In this document: in pieces, positions 37,828 to 45,897 of the stretch
Layout: every line of letters begins with the position of its first letter
Numbering within the stretch: the first letter of the stretch is position 1
NCBI RefSeq assembly: GCF_014133895.1
Contig: NC_050733.1
Location: 372,001-436,000 of the forward strand
DNA from: Torulaspora globosa
Taxonomy: Eukaryota > Ascomycota > Saccharomycetes > Saccharomycetales > Saccharomycetaceae
Direction of reading: 5' to 3'
Length of the DNA stretch: 64,000 bases
The notes under the pieces: generated by a model
What the model was told of the DNA's origin: nothing
What the model saw: the letters and a program-made list of their open reading frames with translations, nothing else
The model's database searches: none
Program-made: the position numbers and the translations under genes

Positions 37828-38297
37828 TCTTGCTCCTGTTCTTCGAAGTGCTTTACAAGCTGTTGATGATTATTCGCTCCTATTAAGTATGCGGTGATTC
37901 CGTTCAGGAGATAAAGAAGCCTACAGCACGCTCCAGCACAAGTGGGTATCGAGGGATAAAAGGCATCGAATCCGCTGATGCCGAGGCGAATCAATCAAGC
38001 CATTGGGGGCTGTTGTCTCACCCGTTTCCGGCATTTCCGATGATGGCGTAACGAAAGAGGCAAGCAGAGTGACTGCTGCAAGATAATTTACGTACAGCCA
38101 GCTAAACTCAGTACAATAGTTCTCTAAATGCGCTTCTTGCAATAGCTTATTCGTTACTCGTATATCATACGTCTTGTCCTGATAATAAGCAGTCTATTAG
38201 CTTAAAAAATTGTACCGCTTACCAGCTAACTCTTGCAAAGACAAAGGCTGTTGATTCGGGCTATAGCCTATTTAAGGACTCAATTGCATCAGGATAC
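37828..38297. other. Divergent promoter region, YBR137W-like/PAC10 (470 bp)
   Basis: Bidirectional promoter with no recognisable gene. Short overlapping frames on the minus strand lack family character. No clear TATA box, PAC or CACGTG element was seen. Confidence 0.4.
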
Positions 38298-38867
38298 ATG
38301 GATACGTTATTCAATTCCACCAAGACCAACCCAAGAGGGATTCCTGAAGCACCGTTTGTTGAAAAGGTGGAGGCTTATATTAAGGACCCCAATGACTTTG
38401 ATATGTGCTTTAGCAAGTTCCAAGAACGATTGTCGAAATACAAATTCATGCAAGAATCCAAGCTGAGCAACATAAGGCAATTGAATACCAGAATCCCCGA
38501 TATTGAAAATACGTTAAAGATCTGTCGCACATTAAAATCGCAGAATAAACCTGTAGGCACCAGCTACCAACTGAATGATACCCTTTTCACCAAGGCGTTG
38601 GTCGAGACTGGAGAGGATATGAAAGTGGGTCTCTGGCTCGGCGCAGATGTTATGCTGGAGTATCCGGTAGACGAAGCCATCGATCTGCTGACTGAGAAAC
38701 TGGAGAAGGCCAAGAAGGACTTGGAAATATCGACTGAAGATATGGAGTTCCTGAGGGAAAATATAACTACGATGGAGGTGAACTGCGCCAGGTTGTACAA
38801 TTGGGATGTGGAGAGGAGGCAGGCTATGAAGCAAACCGAAGAAGCTACGCAAAACTTGACAATTTAA
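38298..38867 (+). CDS. PAC10: Prefoldin subunit 3 (Pac10/Gim2)
   Basis: 189 residues (S. cerevisiae Pac10 199). Alpha-type subunit of the prefoldin co-chaperone that passes nascent actin and tubulin to CCT. The start MDTLFNSTKTNPRGIPEAPF, the N-terminal coiled coil FQERLSKYKFMQESKLSNIR, the beta segment VGLWLGADVMLEYPVDEAID and the C-terminal coil ITTMEVNCARLYNWDVERRQ align almost without gaps; a short acidic insertion present in S. cerevisiae after about residue 100 is missing. Convergent with DSC2, 21 bp between stops. Confidence 0.96.
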   Translation: MDTLFNSTKTNPRGIPEAPFVEKVEAYIKDPNDFDMCFSKFQERLSKYKFMQESKLSNIRQLNTRIPDIENTLKICRTLKSQNKPVGTSYQLNDTLFTKALVETGEDMKVGLWLGADVMLEYPVDEAIDLLTEKLEKAKKDLEISTEDMEFLRENITTMEVNCARLYNWDVERRQAMKQTEEATQNLTI

Positions 38868-38888
38868 TGTGTACATAATCTAATCATT

Positions 38889-39746
38889 TCATCTCCTGAA
38901 AGTATCCAAGAACTGCACACCTAACGGACGTGCCGGTTCATCGTTAGCATTTTCATCGTCGAGGCTAAGTGGTTCGTTACCGTTGCCACCAGCAGCGTCG
39001 GTATCTATGTCTCTGTAGCGATCAGCGTCATCCAGAATGGCATCGTTCGAATCGTTGAAGCCCGTAGAGATAAGGAGCCTCTCGATGAACGGCAGTCTCC
39101 AACGATCAACACCGGGGAACAGACCTCTATCAAGGAATATCCCACAGAGCCAGCCGATAAACCCACAGCCAATGCCAGAAAATCCTTGATTTAACAGCAA
39201 AATGATCACAAGAGCATTCACAAGAAACTGATCATTTAACTGCCACTTGTGCTGCTTCTTATTTGATCGTCTTGTCCAGGGCTGCGTCAGTAGGATGTCA
39301 AACTCGTATATCTGTGGAGTGTACTCTTTGTAGAAGTGGAACATCGCCAATATGAGAGCTAAAGGACCTGTACAAAGAGAATTGAGCATTTTCCATGGCA
39401 AAAGAGAATTCAAAAGAAGATTCAGACCCGCTAGGCATAATGTGGTGTAAACTAGCGCCAATGAAAGCACACTAATGTATTTGTAGGATCCCATGATTCT
39501 TTCCAAATTCCTGAACTGATACCACAGGAGTATAACTAACGCTACATCCGTCTCGTTTGCACATCCCAACTGGAATATAAAGTATCTGTAATACTGCTTA
39601 TAATCAGAGATGAACGGCTCATATCGCGCTAGAAAGATGTACTTGTAATTGGCCACTGAGGCAGAGAGTGCCACAGCTCCCGTGCTCACCATACATAGCT
39701 TCGTGATCGGAAAGCGGAAAAGACCAGAGGGAGTTTCCATTGACAT
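38889..39746 (-). CDS. DSC2: Dsc2, rhomboid-like subunit of the Dsc ubiquitin ligase
   Basis: 285 residues (S. cerevisiae Dsc2 322). Multi-pass Golgi/endosome membrane protein, a pseudoprotease of the rhomboid/UBAC2 type, in the Dsc E3 complex that degrades orphan membrane proteins. Membrane segments are visible: ITKLCMVSTGAVALSASVAN, VLSLALVYTTLCLAGLNLLL, MLNSLCTGPLALILAMFHFY and FLVNALVIILLLNQGFSGIG, the last followed by CGFIGWLCGIFLDRGLFPG. The tail is acidic and cytosolic. The catalytic Ser-His pair of active rhomboids is not apparent. ATG 39746 is used, with a second possible ATG at 39740. By order it is YOL073C, here lodged between two chromosome-VII-type genes. Confidence 0.85.
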   Translation of the reverse strand: MSMETPSGLFRFPITKLCMVSTGAVALSASVANYKYIFLARYEPFISDYKQYYRYFIFQLGCANETDVALVILLWYQFRNLERIMGSYKYISVLSLALVYTTLCLAGLNLLLNSLLPWKMLNSLCTGPLALILAMFHFYKEYTPQIYEFDILLTQPWTRRSNKKQHKWQLNDQFLVNALVIILLLNQGFSGIGCGFIGWLCGIFLDRGLFPGVDRWRLPFIERLLISTGFNDSNDAILDDADRYRDIDTDAAGGNGNEPLSLDDENANDEPARPLGVQFLDTFRR

Positions 39747-39909
39747 TTTCAAGCCTTATCCCTTGCCATTGTCCAGTAGAAGTTCAATGAAGGCTTACTT
39801 GATTCCCTTACTTAATCACTTCGCTATACCGAAAATTCACCTTCGAACAACCAGATTACCAAGAAAGCTAGGAAGGCCAACTGGTGTCTAAGCCTCTTGA
39901 TGGATTCGA

Positions 39910-41643
39910 ATGTCAATGCCAATCGATACGGATGATCAAGCGATAAATCATTTATTGACCGTACTGGCGCAGGATAAGTCAGTATCCAGTCCCGCTGTTT
40001 TAAACAACCTGGTGTATTACACTCCGAGAACAAAATCAGTGCCACAGCTAATCCGCTTGGTCAATGCAATATTTAAAGGTACTAGCAGACCAGAGTTTAA
40101 TGTTCTGGAGCTTTTTGAGATGTCACAAGCCATTGCTCAATGGAAACTGGAAATTTCGGAACCTGCGATTCCTCCTGCAGAGTTCTATAAGATCTGGGAT
40201 TCCTGCTTTAGAGAATGCTACTCATGGACGAGGTCCAAACTGTCTATTCTCGCAGGAATCTTGAGCACGAGAGAGAACTTCAGGTCTCTAGAAACCGGCA
40301 ATTTCATCGATGACTCTCGGCAGATAATAAAACTATATGATAGTTGGAAGCGGGATATATTCATTCCAACGTGGTGCGAGTTTGTCAAGAGGTCTAATAG
40401 AGATATTGCGAGCCTAATATTGATCTATGCTGCTATAAGTTCCCCGTCTGACGCCTGCAGGTATGGTTTCTTGCCGTGGAACGTTGTTACTATCCACTTA
40501 TCACGGCTGTTCCTGCGACATATGACTGCTCCCGGCCAAGCAGAACCTTTCTTCGAGAAGAATCTCAGCCGAATGGCAAAAACGTTGCAAACCTCCTTGA
40601 CAAAGAGTGACAAGTCTGTTGTTAGCGATTTTCTATCATTGTTGTGCAGAGGGTCATACGATCTAGCCTTTTTCGAGCTTCGAAATCAGACGCAAACGAA
40701 GGATTATTCGAAGCAGTACTACTCACACGTTCTTTTTACCGCCGTCGTGTCCCTCAATTCAATCTTACAAACGACGGCTAAAGCGCCGACTTCCTGGTAT
40801 GCTCAAGTTGTTATGATTCTATTCAACCTCAATTTCATAGCTGAGGACATAGGGATCGTTGGGTTTGACTCTTACCAGAGTGTTTATGAGATAGTGTGCA
40901 AGGGGATCACCCTGGCAGACGACCAGGCGGTATATTATGATACTGTGAAGGTCATGAACGGCAACATATGGGGTGGTACATGGAGCGGGAACAAGGTCAA
41001 CCGAGCAAAGTTGCTCTTCATGCTGAGGTTTATGGGATCTACCCTTTCCGAGCTGTCATCGATTCCCATTCCTTTCATCAACGATTTCATCCAGCCCTTG
41101 CAGAAAGTGTACATGGATTCGACAGAGGAAGACATAAGAGAATCGGCCCACATTATGACTCTGTCAATTTTCAGCAGTCATAACAACGACGCCGACTTTC
41201 TGCGATGGGAGTGCCAAAACTACCTGCCATATCTGGATCTCTCCACGAATCAATTCTTGCGGCAGAAGATATCTGACAAACAGCTCATCTTGATTTACCA
41301 GAAGATGTCCTCTCAACTGCCCATCCTACAACATGTGGACGGACATTTGTCGAGGGAAGCACTCCATTACACATATCTAACGATTCTAAACTGTCCTCCA
41401 CAGCAGTTGAAGGAGCAAGCTGTACTCCTGAAATGCTTGATATTCCAAATACTATATTCGAACGAGCACCATTTGGTTGATTGGCTGGACACTACACAGG
41501 AATTACTGTCATCGATCAAGTTTACAAACGAACAAAGACACGATATTATAACCACTCTCTGGGACGTCGTATCGCACAGCAAATCCGACGTGGCTTTCAA
41601 GTGGTGGTACGGCAGGTTGGATGCCATAAGAAGTAGATTGTAG
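39910..41643 (+). CDS. PEX8: Peroxin Pex8
   Basis: 577 residues (S. cerevisiae Pex8 589). Peroxisomal matrix-side membrane protein that links the docking and RING complexes and helps release cargo from Pex5. The protein is largely helical without clear membrane spans. It ends in SRL, a type 1 peroxisomal targeting signal like the SKL of S. cerevisiae Pex8, which supports matrix-side import. Recognisable blocks include WGGTWSGNKVNRAKLLFMLR and AFKWWYGRLDAIRSRL. It is followed by MRPL25 in the same orientation, as YGR077C and YGR076C. Confidence 0.88.
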   Translation: MSMPIDTDDQAINHLLTVLAQDKSVSSPAVLNNLVYYTPRTKSVPQLIRLVNAIFKGTSRPEFNVLELFEMSQAIAQWKLEISEPAIPPAEFYKIWDSCFRECYSWTRSKLSILAGILSTRENFRSLETGNFIDDSRQIIKLYDSWKRDIFIPTWCEFVKRSNRDIASLILIYAAISSPSDACRYGFLPWNVVTIHLSRLFLRHMTAPGQAEPFFEKNLSRMAKTLQTSLTKSDKSVVSDFLSLLCRGSYDLAFFELRNQTQTKDYSKQYYSHVLFTAVVSLNSILQTTAKAPTSWYAQVVMILFNLNFIAEDIGIVGFDSYQSVYEIVCKGITLADDQAVYYDTVKVMNGNIWGGTWSGNKVNRAKLLFMLRFMGSTLSELSSIPIPFINDFIQPLQKVYMDSTEEDIRESAHIMTLSIFSSHNNDADFLRWECQNYLPYLDLSTNQFLRQKISDKQLILIYQKMSSQLPILQHVDGHLSREALHYTYLTILNCPPQQLKEQAVLLKCLIFQILYSNEHHLVDWLDTTQELLSSIKFTNEQRHDIITTLWDVVSHSKSDVAFKWWYGRLDAIRSRL

Positions 41644-41796
41644 CGATTTCAAGAGCCATATCTCGGTATTTATCCATTCTATAATCTTAGTATTTTTCTA
41701 TTGTAACGTCCCAAGAGAAAAAAAATCATCAATTCAGCTTGTTATTTGCCAGACTGCCAGAAAGCGGATAAAGGCTGGGACCATACAAGGCCAAAG

Positions 41797-42261
41797 ATGT
41801 CTACCAGTCAGTTCTTCGATTTACTACCGGCTCAATTGAAAAGGTTCTTCAACAGATACCCCCCGTCGATTAAATTTGCATCAAAACCGATCTCCACTCA
41901 TTCGATCGAAGCCAACCCATTCCTCCCCAACAAGCATCCTGTAACCGGTCGCTACCATGAACCCAAATACTCTCTGAGGCGGTCCAGCGTTTTGTACAAG
42001 ATGGCGTATACCTACGGTGTTCAAGATATGTTACCTCCAATGAAGAAGAAGTTCTTTGAAGACAAATACCACAACAAAAAGATGATGAAAGGTGTTCTAC
42101 TCCCTAAAGGGCACAAGCATGAACTGCAGCGTGAGGCAAAGCTAGCGAAGATGCAAGAGGCTATCAAAAACGCGGACAAGTTCATTATCGAGGCCAAAGG
42201 TGCCAAGTACAAGAGAAAACTTGAAGCCAAGAAGAATTCGAACGCCAGGACATGGTTCTGA
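41797..42261 (+). CDS. MRPL25: Mitochondrial large-subunit ribosomal protein mL59
   Basis: 154 residues (S. cerevisiae Mrpl25 157). Fungal-specific mitoribosome protein. The start MSTSQFFDLLPAQLKRFFNR, the block PNKHPVTGRYHEPKYSLRRS and the basic C-terminal helix with KYKRKLEAKK and ending TWF match the family. The ATG at 41797 is chosen because it gives the family's N terminus; the frame is open 17 codons upstream but with a TTG only. It lies between PEX8 and PRP38, all in the same direction. Confidence 0.94.
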   Translation: MSTSQFFDLLPAQLKRFFNRYPPSIKFASKPISTHSIEANPFLPNKHPVTGRYHEPKYSLRRSSVLYKMAYTYGVQDMLPPMKKKFFEDKYHNKKMMKGVLLPKGHKHELQREAKLAKMQEAIKNADKFIIEAKGAKYKRKLEAKKNSNARTWF

Positions 42262-42330
42262 TGCAATTGCAATCAAAGACGGGCACCTTGTAAATACATA
42301 GCTTAAGTAGCATTCGACCTTATGAGACTA

Positions 42331-42336
42331 CACGTG
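42331..42336. promoter_or_regulatory. CACGTG site upstream of PRP38
   Basis: CACGTG within TACACGTGAT, whose reverse complement ATCACGTGTA fits the Cbf1 consensus. It lies 77-82 bp before the PRP38 ATG in the 151-bp MRPL25-PRP38 gap. Confidence 0.5.
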
Positions 42337-42412
42337 ATTGAGAGTTGATATTAAGCATAAGGTTGATTACGCTCATCTCATTGACCCGGAGATGCCTTGA
42401 AGAGCCCCGAAG

Positions 42413-43084
42413 ATGTCCTTTGAGTTCCATGTCGAGTCTTATCTGTCTAGCAAGCAGCTGAATAACCAGTCTGTTTCCTTGGTGATTCCCAGACTCGCCA
42501 GAGATCGAATCCACAATGTTATGTACTACAAAGTGAATCTGCATCCAGTGGCTATGAGAGGAGACACCCTCAAGCAATTGATCAACATCATAGTGCGAGA
42601 TTTCGGTACTTTGAAGGATCAATCCGTGAATGCAACGCATGTTCTTGGCGGTTTTGAGTTCAAGTGCATATTGATGAAGCTTGTGGAATTGAGACCAACC
42701 TGGGATCAACTGCAGGTTCTGTTGCAAGAGGGAGAATCGGGCTTCAGTAACAAATATATAGTAGCGCTCGTTTTGACCTACTTGAGAATCCAGTATTACT
42801 ATTTGCAGGATGAAAGTGACCTGGCGAAGAGCATTGTCGGCATCTTTAAGATGTACATCTGTGATTATAGAAAGATGAAGAGCGTAGCGCTAGACATGGA
42901 TTGTTGGTCCCCATCACAAAGCGTCAGCGTGTGTATCGTTCACACGGATGAGCTTGTCGACTGGCTGGTCACCAGAGATGAGGTCTGGGGATTCCCGCTA
43001 GGCAAGTGCCAGTGGTGCCAGGGCCTGGACCGAGACAGCAGCAGCAGCGGAGAATCAAGCAGCGAAAGCGACGAAGAAGACTAA
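42413..43084 (+). CDS. PRP38: Prp38, U4/U6.U5 tri-snRNP splicing factor
   Basis: 223 residues (S. cerevisiae Prp38 242). Needed for the conformational change that activates the spliceosome (U4 release). The Prp38 domain covers most of the protein: NVMYYKVNLHPVAMRGDTLK, ATHVLGGFEFKCILMKLVEL, LVLTYLRIQYYYLQDESDL and a C-terminal DSSSSGESSSESDEED tail. Its TAA stop (43082-43084) overlaps the SMD1 stop on the other strand by sharing the four bases CTAA. As in S. cerevisiae (YGR075C/YGR074W), the two splicing genes are convergent. Confidence 0.95.
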   Translation: MSFEFHVESYLSSKQLNNQSVSLVIPRLARDRIHNVMYYKVNLHPVAMRGDTLKQLINIIVRDFGTLKDQSVNATHVLGGFEFKCILMKLVELRPTWDQLQVLLQEGESGFSNKYIVALVLTYLRIQYYYLQDESDLAKSIVGIFKMYICDYRKMKSVALDMDCWSPSQSVSVCIVHTDELVDWLVTRDEVWGFPLGKCQWCQGLDRDSSSSGESSSESDEED

Positions 43085-43533
43085 ACCCCTCTCCGTATCC
43101 TTTTGACGGGGTTTGAAACAAAGTCAGCTCGTCTTTTTTTACTGCTTTCACTGGTGATTCTATCAGTCCTCTTTAGCCTTCTCCATTGCTCCTCATCTAC
43201 AAGCAGAGCATCTAGGTTTAACGAATCTGGCAAAATAATCTGTCTGATGGTGTTACCACGAATATTGATGTATTGCAAAGAAGCTGTTGGCCTCACGGAG
43301 CCATCTGAGCTGGAACCGAGGGAGAGCTGACTATCGGACAGATACATACCAGCCAAGGCACTGGATCCCGCTGTGCTGCTAGCGCTCCTGGCTAGTGATA
43401 GCTTGACATTGGTCAATGTCGCGTTCATTTGAGGTGACACATTCTGCAATGTACCCCATACAGTGGTACCATTCTTCAACTCTACCGTAACCTGCTCGTT
43501 GCGAAGTTTCTTCAAAAAATAGACCAACTTCAT
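43081..43533 (-). CDS. SMD1: SmD1, core spliceosomal Sm protein
   Basis: 150 residues (S. cerevisiae SmD1 146). Member of the heptameric Sm ring on U1, U2, U4 and U5 snRNAs. The Sm1 motif is MKLVYFLKKLRNEQVTVELK with NGTTVWGTLQNVSPQMNATL, and the Sm2 motif is YINIRGNTIRQIILPDSLNL. A Ser-rich insertion of about 30 residues separates them (ASSTAGSSALAG), as fungal SmD1 proteins often have. The C-terminal tail is basic, ending in KRIRRGV. The ATG at 43533 gives the family N terminus; the GTG at 43560 is not used. The stop TAG is interlocked with the PRP38 stop. Confidence 0.96.
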   Translation of the reverse strand: MKLVYFLKKLRNEQVTVELKNGTTVWGTLQNVSPQMNATLTNVKLSLARSASSTAGSSALAGMYLSDSQLSLGSSSDGSVRPTASLQYINIRGNTIRQIILPDSLNLDALLVDEEQWRRLKRTDRITSESSKKRRADFVSNPVKRIRRGV

Positions 43534-43986
43534 GTATCCCTCTTTAGCTGACGCTCTCACGGCTTCTTGGTGGTCTTCTTCAAGATATAAATTATCTCCT
43601 TGAGCATTCGATGTCTTAATAAGCTCGACTTTTTATGAGATTGAAAAATCCTTTATATAAAAAAGACTGTACAACAAGCAAGATTAGCTTCCAAAAGTTA
43701 GAAGTAGTACCCGTCTTTCAGATTCGAAAGCCTTTTAATGTCTTGTACGTTCTCAGCCTAATCGAAACCTTGCTGAGCAGGCTCTTTATGGTCTCCTTAT
43801 TGTATTTGTAGCATTGATTTCGTGCTGGAAGCTAAGCTATGGGTTCGGATTTCGCCTTGTGCTTATCAACCAACCACAGTGTGATAAGCTACGCCTAGCA
43901 AGATGCTGGTAACAGAAGGTATATAATAACCTAATCTATTTCTTGCTGCTCGCTCCAGTTTGACATTGGCCAGCACGCTCTTTAGG
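43534..43986. other. Divergent promoter region, SMD1/Mpv17-like (453 bp)
   Basis: Contains a TATATAAA at 43654-43661 and a TATATAATA at 43920-43928. The latter is 59-67 bp before the Mpv17-like ATG and is probably its TATA box. No RNA gene or further coding frame was recognised. Confidence 0.45.
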
Positions 43987-44628
43987 ATGTCGAAAGAGCC
44001 AGGAAGCGGATCCATCATAAGCATTTATAATGGGTTGCTTGCCAAACATCCTTTGCTCGTCAAATCGATTACTGGTGCATTACTGTCTTCGCTGGGCGAG
44101 CTGATTAGTCAATGGACCACCATTCTGTACGGGAGTTACAAAAGCGAGAGCACCGAGAAATACAGGTCTCCAAAAGCGATCTGTGGTCAATTGATTCGCG
44201 AGCCAAAGATTCTCAAGGTGTTGGTCATGTTTTGCTATGGGGGCTTGATTAATGCACCAATAAACCACTTCATGTATCGCCGCATTACAGCTATCACCGG
44301 TAAATACTGCAAATCCGCCAAGGCGAGAAGCTTCGTGCAGCTGCTGGCAGCATTATCCATTGTGAGTCCCTTACAGGTGCTCTTCCTGGTTGCCATACTG
44401 ACTATCAACACGCATTTTGATGGCGACGTGAATAGATTATGGACCCACATTAAGCGTAGTGTAAAGAGCAAGTATGTCAAGATCTTGACTTCCAGCTGTG
44501 TGAGCACCACTGTTCTAGTGTCGTTTGCTCAAAAATACATCGAGCCTGAGAAATGGTCGGTGTTCTTCAGCTTCGCATATGCGATCCTCGGCACCAGCCA
44601 GAACATATACTTGAAGTTGAAGAAATAA
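43987..44628 (+). CDS. Mpv17/PMP22-like integral membrane protein
   Basis: 213 residues. The N-terminal block SIYNGLLAKHPLLVKSITGA followed by LLSSLGELISQW fits the Mpv17/PMP22 pattern (Y-x3-L-x3-P-x3-K-x3-G...GD/E-x3-Q). Four hydrophobic stretches follow, including VLVMFCYGGLINAPINHFMY, FVQLLAALSIVSPLQVLFLV and FFSFAYAILGTSQNIYLK. The C-terminal W-x2-WP-x2-Q-x2-NF signature of Sym1 is not clearly kept, so this is a divergent member; Sym1 and YOR292C of S. cerevisiae look less similar. Family members sit in mitochondrial inner, peroxisomal or vacuolar membranes. No counterpart lies between SMD1 and UPF3 in S. cerevisiae. It is convergent with UPF3, only 2 bp between stop codons. Confidence 0.62.
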   Translation: MSKEPGSGSIISIYNGLLAKHPLLVKSITGALLSSLGELISQWTTILYGSYKSESTEKYRSPKAICGQLIREPKILKVLVMFCYGGLINAPINHFMYRRITAITGKYCKSAKARSFVQLLAALSIVSPLQVLFLVAILTINTHFDGDVNRLWTHIKRSVKSKYVKILTSSCVSTTVLVSFAQKYIEPEKWSVFFSFAYAILGTSQNIYLKLKK

Positions 44629-44630
44629 CG

Positions 44631-45752
44631 TTAGGAGTGCTCAGCAGTTTCTCTTTTGAGTTTCAGGTTCGATAGATTTTGAATATCACCGCTAGAATCG
44701 CTTGGTTTGCCCTTTGATCGAGATTTCTTCTTCGTCACGGCAGGGTCAGCACGTCCTGCCATCTTTTCCTTCTCCATCTGTAATTTCTTCCTCCTTTGTA
44801 GCTCTTTCCTTCCGGCAGCCTCGAGAATGACAACGTTGTTATTCTTCTCGACGTTATTGGTTTTGACATCAGGTTTGGTTGTTTTCTTCTTTGCTTTCTT
44901 TCGTTTACGATCCACACTGGAGGTGGGTTCCGTGGCGACTTCCCCAGCTTCTTTAGACACCTTATCCTTCTTCTTATTCTTCTTTTTGCCCTTACTCTTT
45001 GACTTCTTTTCAATGTCGCCAGTCAAAGCTATCAAAGCCATTTCAGTCCTCTTCTCGATTTCGGACTCAATGCTCCTCCTCTTGGCTAACTCTTTCTCCA
45101 GCGGCTTCATGATGCTGACATCAGCATACGAATAGTCTGATGTTCTCTCTTCCAATATTTTCAGAGATTTAAGGAAGGTTTGAAACAGAGGATCTTCCTT
45201 AATTGTACCCTCCAAAGACTGCTTGGACTGAGCGTTCTTGGGCGGGTCAGTGACGAGCCTCTTGTTGTAAGGCGAAACTTTAGCAACTGCATTAGCAGCG
45301 TTATCTTTGTCATCCACGAACCTGATAGGTTGGACCCTGCTCGCAAATTTCCCAAGCTGTTCCATATCATTAAAATACAAGTAGCAGCGGGAATAGACAG
45401 GCTCAGAGCGGAATTTCACAGAATAGTGCCCTTGGACATAGTACCAGCCATCAATGCCCAGATTTATCATATCGCCTATCTCTGTCTTGAGGGTCTTCAG
45501 GAATTCATCTTCGCTCAAATCAGGCGGTAACAGTCTCAACACTAGTTTGAATCCGGAATCGTCACTCTTTCTGCCATGTCGATCTCTTCGTCTAGCTCTG
45601 CCAACCTTGGATTTACTCGTGCCTGGTTTGCGAGATGACGTTGATGTCGTCCGACTACAATTCTCGTCCTCATTCACTTGGTTGGGCTTCAAACTGCCAG
45701 CTTCCTTATTTCGAAAAGGATCCCTGGGGATGCTGGGTTGCATGCCATCCAT
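44631..45752 (-). CDS. UPF3: Upf3, nonsense-mediated decay factor
   Basis: 373 residues (S. cerevisiae Upf3 387). With Upf1 and Upf2 it marks premature termination events for mRNA decay, and it shuttles between nucleus and cytoplasm. The basic N terminus is followed by the RRM-like domain starting GFKLVLRLLPPDLSEDEFLK, then YYVQGHYSVKFRSEPVYSRC and FVDDKDNAANAVAKVSPYNK. The C-terminal third is rich in lysine (KSKGKKKNKKKDKVS) with NNVVILEAAGRKELQRRKK, also present in S. cerevisiae. ATG 45752 is used. It is YGR072W-like by position. Confidence 0.93.
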   Translation of the reverse strand: MDGMQPSIPRDPFRNKEAGSLKPNQVNEDENCSRTTSTSSRKPGTSKSKVGRARRRDRHGRKSDDSGFKLVLRLLPPDLSEDEFLKTLKTEIGDMINLGIDGWYYVQGHYSVKFRSEPVYSRCYLYFNDMEQLGKFASRVQPIRFVDDKDNAANAVAKVSPYNKRLVTDPPKNAQSKQSLEGTIKEDPLFQTFLKSLKILEERTSDYSYADVSIMKPLEKELAKRRSIESEIEKRTEMALIALTGDIEKKSKSKGKKKNKKKDKVSKEAGEVATEPTSSVDRKRKKAKKKTTKPDVKTNNVEKNNNVVILEAAGRKELQRRKKLQMEKEKMAGRADPAVTKKKSRSKGKPSDSSGDIQNLSNLKLKRETAEHS

Positions 45753-45897
45753 TACCGCAGCGTGGTTGTCCTAATATTTCCTCATCCATCGCAAATAAGC
45801 CCATCTTTGACTATCATTTTTTCCCTGCTAAAGAATAGTATTGAATTCTAGACTATGGTACTAGAAGCCAACAAAGCATAAGTAATGTCTCGGTGAG

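Noticed and set aside
44707..45135. 142-codon Phe/Leu-rich frame that looks like a membrane protein
   Set aside because: Antisense of the lysine-rich tail of UPF3 (AAG/AAA read as CTT/TTT), so the hydrophobicity is an artefact.
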